A stretch of 46,566 bases of DNA, taken from NCBI GenBank assembly GCA_003150395.1, contig QAMI01000065.1:1-46566 (forward strand), given 5' to 3'. The DNA is from Candidatus Gastranaerophilales bacterium (GTDB lineage: Bacteria > Cyanobacteriota > Vampirovibrionia > Gastranaerophilales > Gastranaerophilaceae). Under the pieces are notes generated by a model. It searched no databases, was not told the origin of the DNA, and was given only the letters and a program-made list of their open reading frames with translations. The translations under genes were made by a program, and so were the position numbers. Below are positions 23,756-31,092 of the stretch, in pieces (within the stretch, counting starts at the first letter, position 1; the number at the start of each line of letters is the position of its first letter).

Positions 23756-23964
23756 AACCTGCTTTTGGAATGGTTTCAATGCTGCTGGCGCTTTTGATTT
23801 TAGGCGTTATGGCCGCGATGATGCTTCCGATGCTAAAAGCAACAAACGGAGCCGGTGGCAGTGGAACTTCCCTTAAGCAAGAAAGCGTTGAGCAAAAAGC
23901 AGATGAAATGATTAAAGAAATTGAACTTCGAAAGCAGCAGACAATGGATTATTACAATAATTAA
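23749..23964 (+). CDS. Small pseudopilin-like single-membrane-helix protein
   Basis: 71 aa, AAAAGGAATA Shine-Dalgarno, overlapping the preceding gene by 7 nt. It reads MLKPAFGMVSMLLALLILGVMAAMMLPML, a short leader with PAFG before a hydrophobic helix ending AAMMLPML, like the AAMTLPS end of the prepilin helices nearby. Unlike true prepilins it lacks Glu at +5. The rest is a charged coil (EQKADEMIKEIELRKQQTM). Function unknown. It faces the LysM protein gene tail to tail with a 4-nt overlap. Confidence 0.6.
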   Translation: MLKPAFGMVSMLLALLILGVMAAMMLPMLKATNGAGGSGTSLKQESVEQKADEMIKEIELRKQQTMDYYNN

Positions 23965-24656
23965 TAATATGTTTTTGGATTTTTCTTGTATTCACCATGT
24001 AAACGCTTAATTTCATTAAACAAAATTTCTTTATCTTCTTTGCTTATTTGTCCTACGGTTCGATACGGATATTCTCTAAGAAAAGTTTTGCCATTTTTAT
24101 CCATATCATAATCATATCGAAGTTTTAAAATATCGTTAATATCATCCAAAGAAAGCTTTACTATTTGCTCGTTTTTGTCAAGTGTAAAGGATAAAACCGG
24201 ACTGGTTTTTGAAATAAATCCGTTTGGATATTTTTTATCCCTAAAAATATGGTAGTGCGAATTTTCTAAAGAAAGATTTGCTTTTTGAACTTGAGCGGTT
24301 TTGTCATTTTTCAAAAGATTTATAATATATTCGACACTTTTTTCAAGAGGCGATTTTTCTTTATTCATACCGTTTTTTTCGGCTGAAGTGTTAATCTTGT
24401 CAGGAAGATAAATTTTATCATTTACGTGAAGCCCGTTCATTTTTTCAATGGTATTTAAACCATTAATTTTGGCAATCAAAAGCATATATTCTTGAACTTC
24501 TTTATTTGAAACCTTTTTACCGCCAAGCTCCTGTTTTGCCAGAGACCATAGAGATTCCCCTGATTTTAAGTTATGTTCTTTTTTCGTTTTAACTTCTGGC
24601 AGTGACGCCATAACTTCATTAATGTAGGCCTGGACGGCTGTAATTTTTTCAGACAT
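23961..24656 (-). CDS. LysM-domain protein of unknown function
   Basis: 231 aa. The recognisable part is a LysM-type peptidoglycan-binding region at about residues 28-92: HNLKSGESLWSLAKQELGGKKVSNKEVQEYMLLIAKINGLNTIEKMNGLHVNDKIYLP (GESLWSLA at the start, AKINGLN in the middle, DKIYLP at the end). The remainder is acidic and basic with NGFISKTSPVLSFTLDKNEQ; no catalytic motif seen. No obvious signal peptide (starts MSEKITAVQAYINEVM), so export is unclear. Transcribed alone, convergent with the upstream small membrane proteins. Confidence 0.8.
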   Translation of the reverse strand: MSEKITAVQAYINEVMASLPEVKTKKEHNLKSGESLWSLAKQELGGKKVSNKEVQEYMLLIAKINGLNTIEKMNGLHVNDKIYLPDKINTSAEKNGMNKEKSPLEKSVEYIINLLKNDKTAQVQKANLSLENSHYHIFRDKKYPNGFISKTSPVLSFTLDKNEQIVKLSLDDINDILKLRYDYDMDKNGKTFLREYPYRTVGQISKEDKEILFNEIKRLHGEYKKNPKTYY

Positions 24657-24753
24657 AATATTTCCCTATACAATTTCCCAAGTAATTATATAAAGTATTT
24701 TGGCTGAAAAAAATTGCCTATTATAACTGAAATTTCAAAAAAGTTTAATTATT

Positions 24754-25698
24754 TTATACTTTAAGTACTTGAGAACTGAGATTTTGATGGTTATGAATTA
24801 TTTCAATCATTTCTTTCATAATTTTGTTGTAAGGCGTTTCAATTCCGTGTTTTTTGCCCAATTTTACAATAGTTCCCGCAAACATATCAACTTCGGTTTT
24901 TCGTCCGGCCTCAACATCCTGAAGCATTGAGGTTTTGCCCTCAGGAAGCATTGTTTTAAGATGTTCAACGGTTTTTTCAATCATATCTTCGGTGTTGTTA
25001 ACCCCTTCTGCTTTTGCTATTTGCTGAACTTCTTGCATTATGTTTACGGCAAACTCCATAAATTTTTCATTTTCAAGCATTTCACCAAAGGTCATTCTTA
25101 AAATTGCAGTGGGCTGATTTGCAGCAACATTGAGCATGAATTTCAACCAGAGCGAATATCTCATATCAATCGGAATTTTATAATTTATTCCGGCTTTATC
25201 AAAAAATACTTTTACCCTTTTAACATTTTCAGAAACAATAGAATTATCTTTGGCGCCGAAAACGATAGTGTTTACGTTGTCGTGAGTAATATTGCGGCCT
25301 TCTCTTATTGCGCTATGGCCTATGAAATAAGCAAGTAAAACCTTTTCCCATCCATAAGTTTCCGCCAAAATTTCCTCGCTTGTTACTCCATTCAACAGTG
25401 AGATAATTATGCTGTCGTCTTTCACAAAGTTTTTGATATTCCGGCAAGCCTCTTCCAGCCCGCTGAATTTTGTCGCAATAATTATTAAATCAGCTTTAAA
25501 ATCTGTCTCTTCCGGTAAAACATAGTTAAAATGTAATTCATTACCGTTGAAAATTATTGGATTTTTGGTATATTTCTCCAGCCTGTATTTATCAACAAGC
25601 ACCCGTAAATTCGTACTGCTAAAATTTTGGATTTTGTCGGCATAAATACTTCCGACTGCACCAATTCCACATATCAAAATGTTTTTTATATCCTTCAT
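24754..25698 (-). CDS. panE: Ketopantoate reductase family protein (2-dehydropantoate 2-reductase)
   Basis: 314 aa. N-terminal Rossmann motif ILICGIGAVGSIYADKI (GxGxxG). Central LLNGVTSEEILAETYG and IGHSA segments and the C-terminal SMLQDVEAGRKTEVDMFAGTIVKLGKKHGIETPYN, which contains the family's conserved SMLQDxxxGRxTEID motif. It would reduce 2-dehydropantoate with NADPH in pantothenate/CoA synthesis. Some ApbA/PanE relatives act on other keto acids, so substrate is an inference. Single gene, divergent from the HD-GYP gene. Confidence 0.9.
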   Translation of the reverse strand: MKDIKNILICGIGAVGSIYADKIQNFSSTNLRVLVDKYRLEKYTKNPIIFNGNELHFNYVLPEETDFKADLIIIATKFSGLEEACRNIKNFVKDDSIIISLLNGVTSEEILAETYGWEKVLLAYFIGHSAIREGRNITHDNVNTIVFGAKDNSIVSENVKRVKVFFDKAGINYKIPIDMRYSLWLKFMLNVAANQPTAILRMTFGEMLENEKFMEFAVNIMQEVQQIAKAEGVNNTEDMIEKTVEHLKTMLPEGKTSMLQDVEAGRKTEVDMFAGTIVKLGKKHGIETPYNKIMKEMIEIIHNHQNLSSQVLKV

Positions 25699-25872
25699 AG
25701 AACTATTTTACCACCACTTTAAATTCTTTATTATAATCTGAATATAAATTTAATGCGGTTAAAAGTATATTAGTCTGATAGCTGATTTTGTAAATTTTTT
25801 TTACATTTTTGCAATTTCGTATGACAAAAATACTTTATAAATACATAAGTGTAGTGAATAAGTGTGTAGGTA

Positions 25873-26646
25873 ATGATGGGAATAGATTTTAACCCCTGTT
25901 TAAATGTGCATGGTTTAAATCTTAACGTACGTTCGCAAATAGCCTCTCCAGCTTTTGCGTCGCAGACTCCGCCTGACAAATTTGAAAGTCAAAATCCTGC
26001 AAGGTTTACTAATGAAGCTGTTCTTACAAAGCTTATAAACGCCAATCCTAAAATTATTTCAATTTTGCAAAGTGTTAACGCGCCTTGCAAATTAAACATG
26101 AAAGATTTGGAAACTTTGCTACAAAACCATTGTACAGATGTTCAAAAGATTGCGCTTGGAATTTCTGAAAATCTGCCGTTTTCACTTAAAGCCAAGGTTA
26201 ATGAAAAAGCAGTGTCTGATGCGGCATATCTTCATGATATCGGAAAAGTCCTTATTCCGCCGGAAATCCTTAACAAAAACGCAAAGCTTGATGAAACTGA
26301 AACAAAAATTATGCACAAACATTCAGAACTGGGTTATGAACTTTTGAAAAACACAAACCTTGACAAAACAACACTTAATCTAATCCGCAATCATCATCAA
26401 AATGCTAAGAAAAATGGTTATCCGTTTGTAAATAATGATTTCCGTGCGGATTTGAATTTGCAGATTTTGACGATGGCTGATAAATATTCAGCTCTGACTG
26501 AAAAACGTTCATATAAAGATGCTTTCACTCCCCAAGAAGCTCTGACAATAATTTATCAGGACGTCAAAGACGGCAAGCTTCATCCGTTTATTTTCAAAGC
26601 GCTTGTAAACTACGCTAACAGCCGGCAGCAGGTTGAAGCTGCATAA
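25873..26646 (+). CDS. HD-GYP-type phosphodiesterase domain protein
   Basis: 257 aa. The N-terminus (MMGIDFNPCLNVHGLNLNVRSQIASPAFASQTPPDKF) is an unstructured tail with the SPAFAS variant of the lineage tag. The HD-GYP domain follows: AAYLHDIGKVLIPPEIL, then HKHSELGYELL, RNHHQNAKKNGYP and ADKYSALTEKRSYKDAF, matching the HD, HH, GYP and ADxYxALTxxRxYxxA marks. This class hydrolyses the second messenger c-di-GMP. Together with the GGDEF protein at 43893 it suggests a c-di-GMP circuit, but no direct link is visible. Shine-Dalgarno weak. Convergent with purA. Confidence 0.88.
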   Translation: MMGIDFNPCLNVHGLNLNVRSQIASPAFASQTPPDKFESQNPARFTNEAVLTKLINANPKIISILQSVNAPCKLNMKDLETLLQNHCTDVQKIALGISENLPFSLKAKVNEKAVSDAAYLHDIGKVLIPPEILNKNAKLDETETKIMHKHSELGYELLKNTNLDKTTLNLIRNHHQNAKKNGYPFVNNDFRADLNLQILTMADKYSALTEKRSYKDAFTPQEALTIIYQDVKDGKLHPFIFKALVNYANSRQQVEAA

Positions 26647-26647
26647 T

Positions 26648-27922
26648 TTATCTAAAAATAGTTTGTTCTCTGTCAGGGCCGACGCTTACAATTGAAACAG
26701 GAACTCCCAGAAGTTCTTCAAGCCTTTCAAGATACTTTCTGCAATTTTCGGGAAGCTTTTCATATTCACGAATGCCTGAAATATCAGATTTCCAGCCCTG
26801 ATGAGTTTCGTATACCGGCTCTAAGTATTTGTGCATAAATACATCTTCCGGATAATGTTTATAAATCTTTCCGTCGCGTTTGTCTTTGTAAGCCGTACAA
26901 ACTTTGATTTCGTCAAAAGTATCGAAAACATCAGCTTTTGTAAGTGCTATTGACGTCAAGCCGCCAACAAGTACAGAATATTTCATAATTACAGCATCAA
27001 ACCATCCGCAGCGGCGTGCGCGGCCGGTTGTGACACCAAATTCGTGGCCAATTTCCTGAATTTTTTTACCCGTTTCGTCAGTAAGCTCTGTTACAAACGG
27101 GCCTTCGCCTACGCGTGTTACATAAGCCTTTGCAACACCGATAACTTCATCAATCATTGTCGGTCCGTAACCGCTTCCTGTTGCCGCGCCGCCACCGATA
27201 GGGTTTGACGAGGTTACAAATGGATAAGTCCCGTAATCTACGTCAAGCATTACGCCCTGAGCGCCTTCAAAAAGGATTTGTTTGTGACGGGAGTTTTCAA
27301 GTAATTCCTGCCACTCAAAGCATACATAAGGTTTGAAAATTTTTGCATAATTTTCACATAAAGCCAAAATGCATTCTTTTGAATAAGGCTGTAACCCGTA
27401 AACTTTTTCTAATGTTTTATTTTTCAGAGGCAAAATAATATCAAGTTTTTCGTTAAGGGTTTCTTCGTTATATAAATCTCCTATTTTTAATCCGATGCGA
27501 GCTGCTTTATCTGTGTAAGTCGGTCCGATTCCTTTTTTGGTTGTTCCGATTTTGCCTTTGCCAGCCGTGTTTTCTGAATATCCGTCAACTTCGGTGTGAT
27601 ATGGCATTGTTATTGAAGCAAGCGGACTGATTTTTAATCCTGAAACATCAATTCCCTGTTCAATAAGTTCGCTGACTTCTTTTTGAAACGCTTCAGGAAG
27701 AATAACCGTACCGGCTCCTAAAAAACAAGTTTTGCCTTTATATAAAATACCTGAAGGAATAAGGTGAAATTTGTAGGTTTTGTTATCTGCAACAACAGTA
27801 TGGCCGGCGTTACATCCGCCCTGATAACGAATAATTAAATCCGCATCATGCGCCAAAATATCAGTAATTTTTGCTTTGCCTTCATCGCCCCACTGCGAAC
27901 CTACAACAACTTTGTTTGTCAT
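26648..27922 (-). CDS. purA: Adenylosuccinate synthetase
   Basis: 424 aa, full length. GTP-dependent ligation of IMP and aspartate, the first committed step from IMP to AMP. Hallmarks: SQWGDEGKAKITDIL, GCNAGHTVV, GIGPTYTDKAAR, FEGAQGVMLDVDYGTYPFVTSSNP, TGRARRCGWFDAV, and a closing IVSVGPDREQTIF. Oddity: the usual phosphate-binding loop GDEGKGK reads GDEGKAK (Gly to Ala). AGGGATATGAA precedes the ATG. An extended -10 (TGGTAAAAT) lies just upstream, with a candidate separate small RNA gene farther upstream on the same strand (28051-28183). Confidence 0.97.
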   Translation of the reverse strand: MTNKVVVGSQWGDEGKAKITDILAHDADLIIRYQGGCNAGHTVVADNKTYKFHLIPSGILYKGKTCFLGAGTVILPEAFQKEVSELIEQGIDVSGLKISPLASITMPYHTEVDGYSENTAGKGKIGTTKKGIGPTYTDKAARIGLKIGDLYNEETLNEKLDIILPLKNKTLEKVYGLQPYSKECILALCENYAKIFKPYVCFEWQELLENSRHKQILFEGAQGVMLDVDYGTYPFVTSSNPIGGGAATGSGYGPTMIDEVIGVAKAYVTRVGEGPFVTELTDETGKKIQEIGHEFGVTTGRARRCGWFDAVIMKYSVLVGGLTSIALTKADVFDTFDEIKVCTAYKDKRDGKIYKHYPEDVFMHKYLEPVYETHQGWKSDISGIREYEKLPENCRKYLERLEELLGVPVSIVSVGPDREQTIFR

Positions 27923-28050
27923 TTCATATCCCTTCCGTAAAAACTTATTTCAACATAGATATTTTACCACGGAAATATTGAATAATACAGAAGGAATATA
28001 ATGGATAACTTTGATTAAAAATAAACCGGGGTAAAATATGCATATAGATA
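27923..28050. other. Intergenic region upstream of purA
   Basis: Contains an extended -10 (TGGTAAAAT, around 27966) on the purA strand and AGGGATATGAA as its SD. Otherwise AT-rich, no structure beyond the RNA gene described at 28051-28183. Together with 28184-28336 (no feature recognised apart from A/T-rich sequence), this covers the gap between purA and the pilin terminator. Confidence 0.4.
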
Positions 28051-28148
28051 ATAAAAATCGCCATCTAAAATGATAGCGAAAACATTAATAACATAGGGTG
28101 CTAAAGTCAAGTCCTAATTTTGTGGCTTATTTAGGTCTCATCCCTATT
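28051..28148 (-). ncRNA. Candidate stand-alone structured RNA of about 98 nt
   Basis: Bounded on the minus strand by a good promoter (28155-28183) and a Rho-independent terminator. RNA folds: P1 AUAGGG/CCCUAU (about 28147-28142 with 28098-28093) closes the first 55 nt; inside it P2 CCUAA/UUAGG (28135-28131 with 28117-28113). Terminator CGCUAUC/GAUGGCG (28078-28072 with 28065-28059) is followed by AUUUUUAU. The wobble U-G pair in the terminator stem works only on the minus-strand RNA, which supports the orientation. It is upstream of purA on the same strand, so it could be a leader with premature termination or an independent small RNA. It matches no RNA class I can name. Confidence 0.55.
28059..28078 (-). 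terminator. Rho-independent terminator of the candidate RNA
   Basis: Minus-strand RNA stem of 7 bp including one G-U pair, 6-nt loop, then AUUUUUAU. Confidence 0.7.
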
Positions 28149-28154
28149 GATATT

Positions 28155-28183
28155 ATTATTAAACAATTTTTGCTTTTTGTCAA
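28155..28183 (-). promoter_or_regulatory. Sigma-70 promoter of the candidate RNA
   Basis: Minus strand: perfect TTGACA (28183-28178), 17 nt, AATAAT (28160-28155). The expected start (about 28148) coincides with the first base of the P1 stem region. Confidence 0.65.
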
Positions 28184-28336
28184 GTACTTTTTGTAAATAA
28201 AATTAAACTCTGGAAGAGGTTGCTAGCAGGGCATATTAGAGCTTTGACGGCTTTTTTCTTATACTATAATTTTGTTTTGGCATGCTCTAAGTGTAATTCA
28301 AAAGAATAAAAATCATGGATTTGCATGGATTAATAT

Positions 28337-28366
28337 AAAGAAAATCGCCTCAGGTGAGCTAAGGCG
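28337..28366 (-). terminator. Rho-independent terminator, probably of the module 2 pilin gene
   Basis: Minus-strand stem CGCCTTAG/CTGAGGCG (8 bp with one G-U), 5-nt loop, then ATTTTCTTT. It lies about 240 nt downstream of the pilin stop codon, with the repeat at 28408-28543 in between, as if the repeat had been inserted between gene and terminator. Confidence 0.65.
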
Positions 28367-28407
28367 AGAATTATAACAAATAGTTTAGTTTAAAAAGTTT
28401 TTTTTAC

Positions 28408-28543
28408 ATGTCATTCTTAGCATGGTTTGCGCGATTGATGGGTTTCAGTGTAGCTGGCGAAAATCTTTGCTTGATTATAATGGGATCCTTCGCCTGAGTT
28501 TGAAGTTATTCTTTGGCTTTTTAGGTCATGCTCAGGATGACAT
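28408..28543. repeat. Palindromic dispersed repeat, related to the 8832-9154 element
   Basis: Imperfect 17-nt inverted ends: ATGTCATTCTTAGCATG (28408-28424) and CATGCTCAGGATGACAT (28527-28543), 15 of 17 positions pairing. The interior has GGATCCTTCGC (28483-28493), also found inside the first element at 8920-8930 with the same spacing-type context. No coding capacity recognised. Confidence 0.6.
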
Positions 28544-28609
28544 TTCTTTTAGCCGCAACCTGCAGCCCGTGAGGACTGCAGGGATTGTAACTTATATTAT
28601 GCGGTTAAA

Positions 28610-29410
28610 TTATTTTGCGTAAAGAACTGCTCTTGCGGCTGCTGATGCAGGAACGACTGACTGGTCAAACATAGCAATCGGATAAATATCTGTCGGGTTT
28701 GATACTACACAAGAATAGTTATCATCACCTGCTGTACCTGTTGCTGAATTTGTATCACATTGAACAACTCTGTTTGGAGCTTTTTGACCGTTTACGTCAA
28801 TGAAACCAAAGCAGTATTCATCACCACCGTTTGTATTAGTTGCTGCAACACATTCACCTTGTGTATTATCAAAGATAAATGTTATACCATCGTTGTAGAA
28901 TAGCATTGTCAAATCTGTAGGCCAAGCGCTGCCAGCTGTTAATGTCGGAAATTCATGACCTGAACTATTGACGTGCTTTGTAGCAAATGCAGTGTAATCC
29001 TCATTATCACCTATTGATATAATTTTGTATGTATCAGTTGCTCCGTCAGTAGTACCTTGGAAATCATTTGTGCCGGCAACTTTAACAACGTTCATACGAT
29101 TTTTAAACAAATCATAAATAGATTGAACGCCGCCAGCTGAAGTGGCATCTTCATCATCATCTGCATCTGCAGCAGTCGGGTTTGTACCTGCAACAGTTTG
29201 TGACAAGTCATAGTCTTCAAGCGCGATGTTCATAACAACAGCCTGAGACATTACTGATAATGCTTTTTTGTATGCTGTTTTGTACTGTGCGCCTTGAGTT
29301 GAGTTAATCAATGTCGGCATTGTCATTGCAGCGACAACCCCGATAATACCTAAAGTAATCAACACTTCTGCGAGCGTAAAACCGCCCATACCAATAGTTT
29401 TCTTTAACAT
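28610..29410 (-). CDS. Prepilin-like protein, module 2
   Basis: 266 aa. Leader MLKKTIGMGG with Gly at -1, then FTLAEVLITLGIIGVVAAMTMPTLI, the classic prepilin site with Glu at +5. The soluble domain is poorer in Trp/Tyr than the others and rich in Thr, Ala, Asp, with an acidic ADDDEDATSAGG loop. It carries YCFGFIDVNGQKAPNRV, the shared DVNGxxxPN motif, and four Cys after it (ECVAATN, DEYC, VQCDT, YSCVV). Very strong GGAGGT Shine-Dalgarno and a perfect TTGACA-17-TATAAT promoter (29465-29493) suggest it may be the most highly expressed of the family. Divergent from an XRE gene across 175 bp. Confidence 0.9.
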   Translation of the reverse strand: MLKKTIGMGGFTLAEVLITLGIIGVVAAMTMPTLINSTQGAQYKTAYKKALSVMSQAVVMNIALEDYDLSQTVAGTNPTAADADDDEDATSAGGVQSIYDLFKNRMNVVKVAGTNDFQGTTDGATDTYKIISIGDNEDYTAFATKHVNSSGHEFPTLTAGSAWPTDLTMLFYNDGITFIFDNTQGECVAATNTNGGDEYCFGFIDVNGQKAPNRVVQCDTNSATGTAGDDNYSCVVSNPTDIYPIAMFDQSVVPASAAARAVLYAK

Positions 29411-29431
29411 CTAAATACCTCCGTTTATTGT

Positions 29432-29446
29432 ACAATTCCATTCAAT
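29432..29446. promoter_or_regulatory. Candidate XRE operator half, module 2 (pilin 5'UTR)
   Basis: ACAATTCCATTCAAT lies just downstream of the expected pilin start. Its reverse complement is present, split into ATTGAATGG (29527-29535) and GGAATTGT (29551-29558), on the XRE side of the intergenic region, giving symmetric marks for both divergent promoters. Confidence 0.45.
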
Positions 29447-29464
29447 GTATAGGAATTATCTATA

Positions 29465-29493
29465 ATTATATCTGATAAATAGAATTTTGTCAA
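29465..29493 (-). promoter_or_regulatory. Perfect consensus sigma-70 promoter of pilin module 2
   Basis: Minus strand: TTGACA (29493-29488), 17 nt, TATAAT (29470-29465). Both hexamers match consensus exactly. Confidence 0.8.
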
Positions 29494-29585
29494 TATGTCG
29501 AATAGAAAAATGCTGTAATTCTGTTTATTGAATGGTTTAATTACCCCTTTGGAATTGTAATTATATAAACATCGGGAGCATAAAT

Positions 29586-29891
29586 ATGTCTTTAAAAATC
29601 CAACTTGGACAAAAAATTCAAATGCTGCGTAAAAAACGCAGATTTACTCAAGAGCAATTTGCGGAATTAATCGGCATTGACCCTAAAAATGTCAGCAAAA
29701 TTGAAAACGGTAATAATTATCCTTCAGCTGAAACTCTTACTTCTATTGCAAAAGCTCTTGATGTGGATATTTATGAACTTTTTGTTTTTAAAGAAGAAAT
29801 TTCTTATGAAGATATGCGCGAAGAGATTATAAAAGCCCTCGACTCTGACAAAGCTGTTATGTATCTGTATCAGGCTGTCAAGCTAATGTGA
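29586..29891 (+). CDS. Small XRE-family HTH regulator, module 2
   Basis: 101 aa. HTH_3 domain at about residues 8-62: GQKIQMLRKKRRFTQEQFAELIGIDPKNVSKIENGNNYPSAETLTSIAKALDVDIYELF, followed by a helical tail EDMREEIIKALDSDKAVMYLYQAVKLM. Same length and layout as the module 1 regulator (11308), which likewise has [RK]xxRKxRx[FL]TQEQ[FL]AEL[IV][GD]ID at the start of the domain, so the two are paralogs. It is divergent from the pilin gene at 28610 and most likely controls it. GGGAG Shine-Dalgarno. Confidence 0.9.
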   Translation: MSLKIQLGQKIQMLRKKRRFTQEQFAELIGIDPKNVSKIENGNNYPSAETLTSIAKALDVDIYELFVFKEEISYEDMREEIIKALDSDKAVMYLYQAVKLM

Positions 29892-29985
29892 TAATTGCTG
29901 TGTTCAGAGCTAGCAGGATGAGTGTCTGTGGTTAGAATTGAGTTATGTGTATTAAAATTTTTGAAGGAATTCTTTTGGTTTGGAA

Positions 29986-30019
29986 GGATTCTTAGGTCTT
30001 GACGGCCTCAGAATGACAT
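29986..30019. repeat. Small palindromic repeat (GGATTCTTAGG...CCTCAGAATGACAT type)
   Basis: Near-palindromic unit between the XRE gene and etfA. ATTCTTAGGTC can pair with GGCCTCAGAAT (9 of 11). The GAATGACAT side matches the repeat units at 8992-9019 and 28408-28543. The rest of 29892-30099 shows nothing else I recognise. Confidence 0.5.
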
Positions 30020-30099
30020 GAAGAATTGCAGGATGGAATAATGGAGTCAGGAATGACCGGAATGCAGCTATTATTACTTATATATCCTGAAGTCCAGAG

Positions 30100-31092
30100 T
30101 TACAGTTTTTTCAGAATTTCCGGGATTATCTTGTAAGCATCGCCAACTATTCCCAAATCTGCAACTTCAAATATGGGTGCATTTTCATCCACGTTTATTG
30201 CAATAATTTTTTCACTATCTTTCATGCCGACAATGTGTTGTATTGCGCCTGAAATTCCAGATGCAATATAAAGTTTCGGCCGAACTGTTTTTCCTGTTTG
30301 TCCTATTTGAAGTTCCTTTTGTACAAGTCCGCTTTCTATGACAGCACGGCTTGCTCCGACTGTGCCATTTAGTTTATCAGCCAGCTCTTTTAAAAGTGCA
30401 AAACCTTCTTCGGTTCCAACACCCTTGCCGCCAGCAACAATGACTTCCGCGCTATCAAGATCATTCAGCTCTGTTTGAAGTGTTTTGATAAAGTCCACCA
30501 ACTCTACTTTTGGTTTTATGTTTGAAATTTCAGCTGTTTTATAAATAATTTCAGTATTTCGCGGAGCATTTTCGCTCATTGGCTTGAAAACCTTTGGTCG
30601 GACTGTTGCCATTTGCGGGAATGTTTTGCATAAAATCGTTGCCATCAATTGACCGCCAAAAGTCGGGCGGGTTGCGGCAAGCAGCCCTTTTTCGTTTATA
30701 TCCAAATCTGTGCAGTCGGCGGTCAAACCTGTGTGAAGCGCAGATGATATTCTCGGCGCCAAATCTCTTCCTTGAGCTGTAGCGCCAATCAGCATAATTT
30801 CAGGTTTAATTTCATTTGCCAAATCGATTGCTGTTTTTGCATAAAGTTCGGTGTCGTAATTTTTGTATTTTTCGTTTTCAAAAACATAAACTTTATCAAT
30901 GCCGCTGTTTATAAAACCGTCCTTATAAAGCTCCATATCGCAGGGTTCGGTAATCAAGAGGGCGGAAATCTTACAATTATCAAGTTTTTTTGACAATTCA
31001 AGCGCTTTTGCTGCAAGTTCAAAAAAGACCGTGTGAATATATTTATCACGCGTCACTTCGGCGTATAACAGAATTCCTTTGTTTTCACTCAT
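30100..31092 (-). CDS. etfA: Electron transfer flavoprotein alpha subunit
   Basis: 330 aa from ATG 31092 (MSENKGILLYAEV). The ORF runs farther upstream, but that ATG overlaps the etfB stop codon (ATGAGTGA, 8-nt overlap) and matches the family start. N-terminal domain with LLITEPCDMELYKDGFINSGIDKVYVF. C-terminal FAD-binding domain: GASRAVIESGLVQKELQIGQTGKTVRPKLYIASGISGAIQHIVGM, ending EVADLGIVGDAYKIIPEIL. It holds FAD and passes electrons in pair with EtfB. Downstream end of the nfnA-like / four-Cys / etfB / etfA operon. Electron donor or acceptor not identifiable here. Confidence 0.95.
   Translation of the reverse strand: MSENKGILLYAEVTRDKYIHTVFFELAAKALELSKKLDNCKISALLITEPCDMELYKDGFINSGIDKVYVFENEKYKNYDTELYAKTAIDLANEIKPEIMLIGATAQGRDLAPRISSALHTGLTADCTDLDINEKGLLAATRPTFGGQLMATILCKTFPQMATVRPKVFKPMSENAPRNTEIIYKTAEISNIKPKVELVDFIKTLQTELNDLDSAEVIVAGGKGVGTEEGFALLKELADKLNGTVGASRAVIESGLVQKELQIGQTGKTVRPKLYIASGISGAIQHIVGMKDSEKIIAINVDENAPIFEVADLGIVGDAYKIIPEILKKL

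Noticed and set aside
25770..25979. 69-aa minus-strand open frame over the start of the HD-GYP gene
   Set aside because: Overlaps the HD-GYP start and the panE-HD gap in the wrong strand with no SD.
28422..28622. 66-aa open frame on the plus strand in the palindromic repeat
   Set aside because: Spans the repeat and the end of the pilin gene; no SD, no domain, better explained as repeat DNA.
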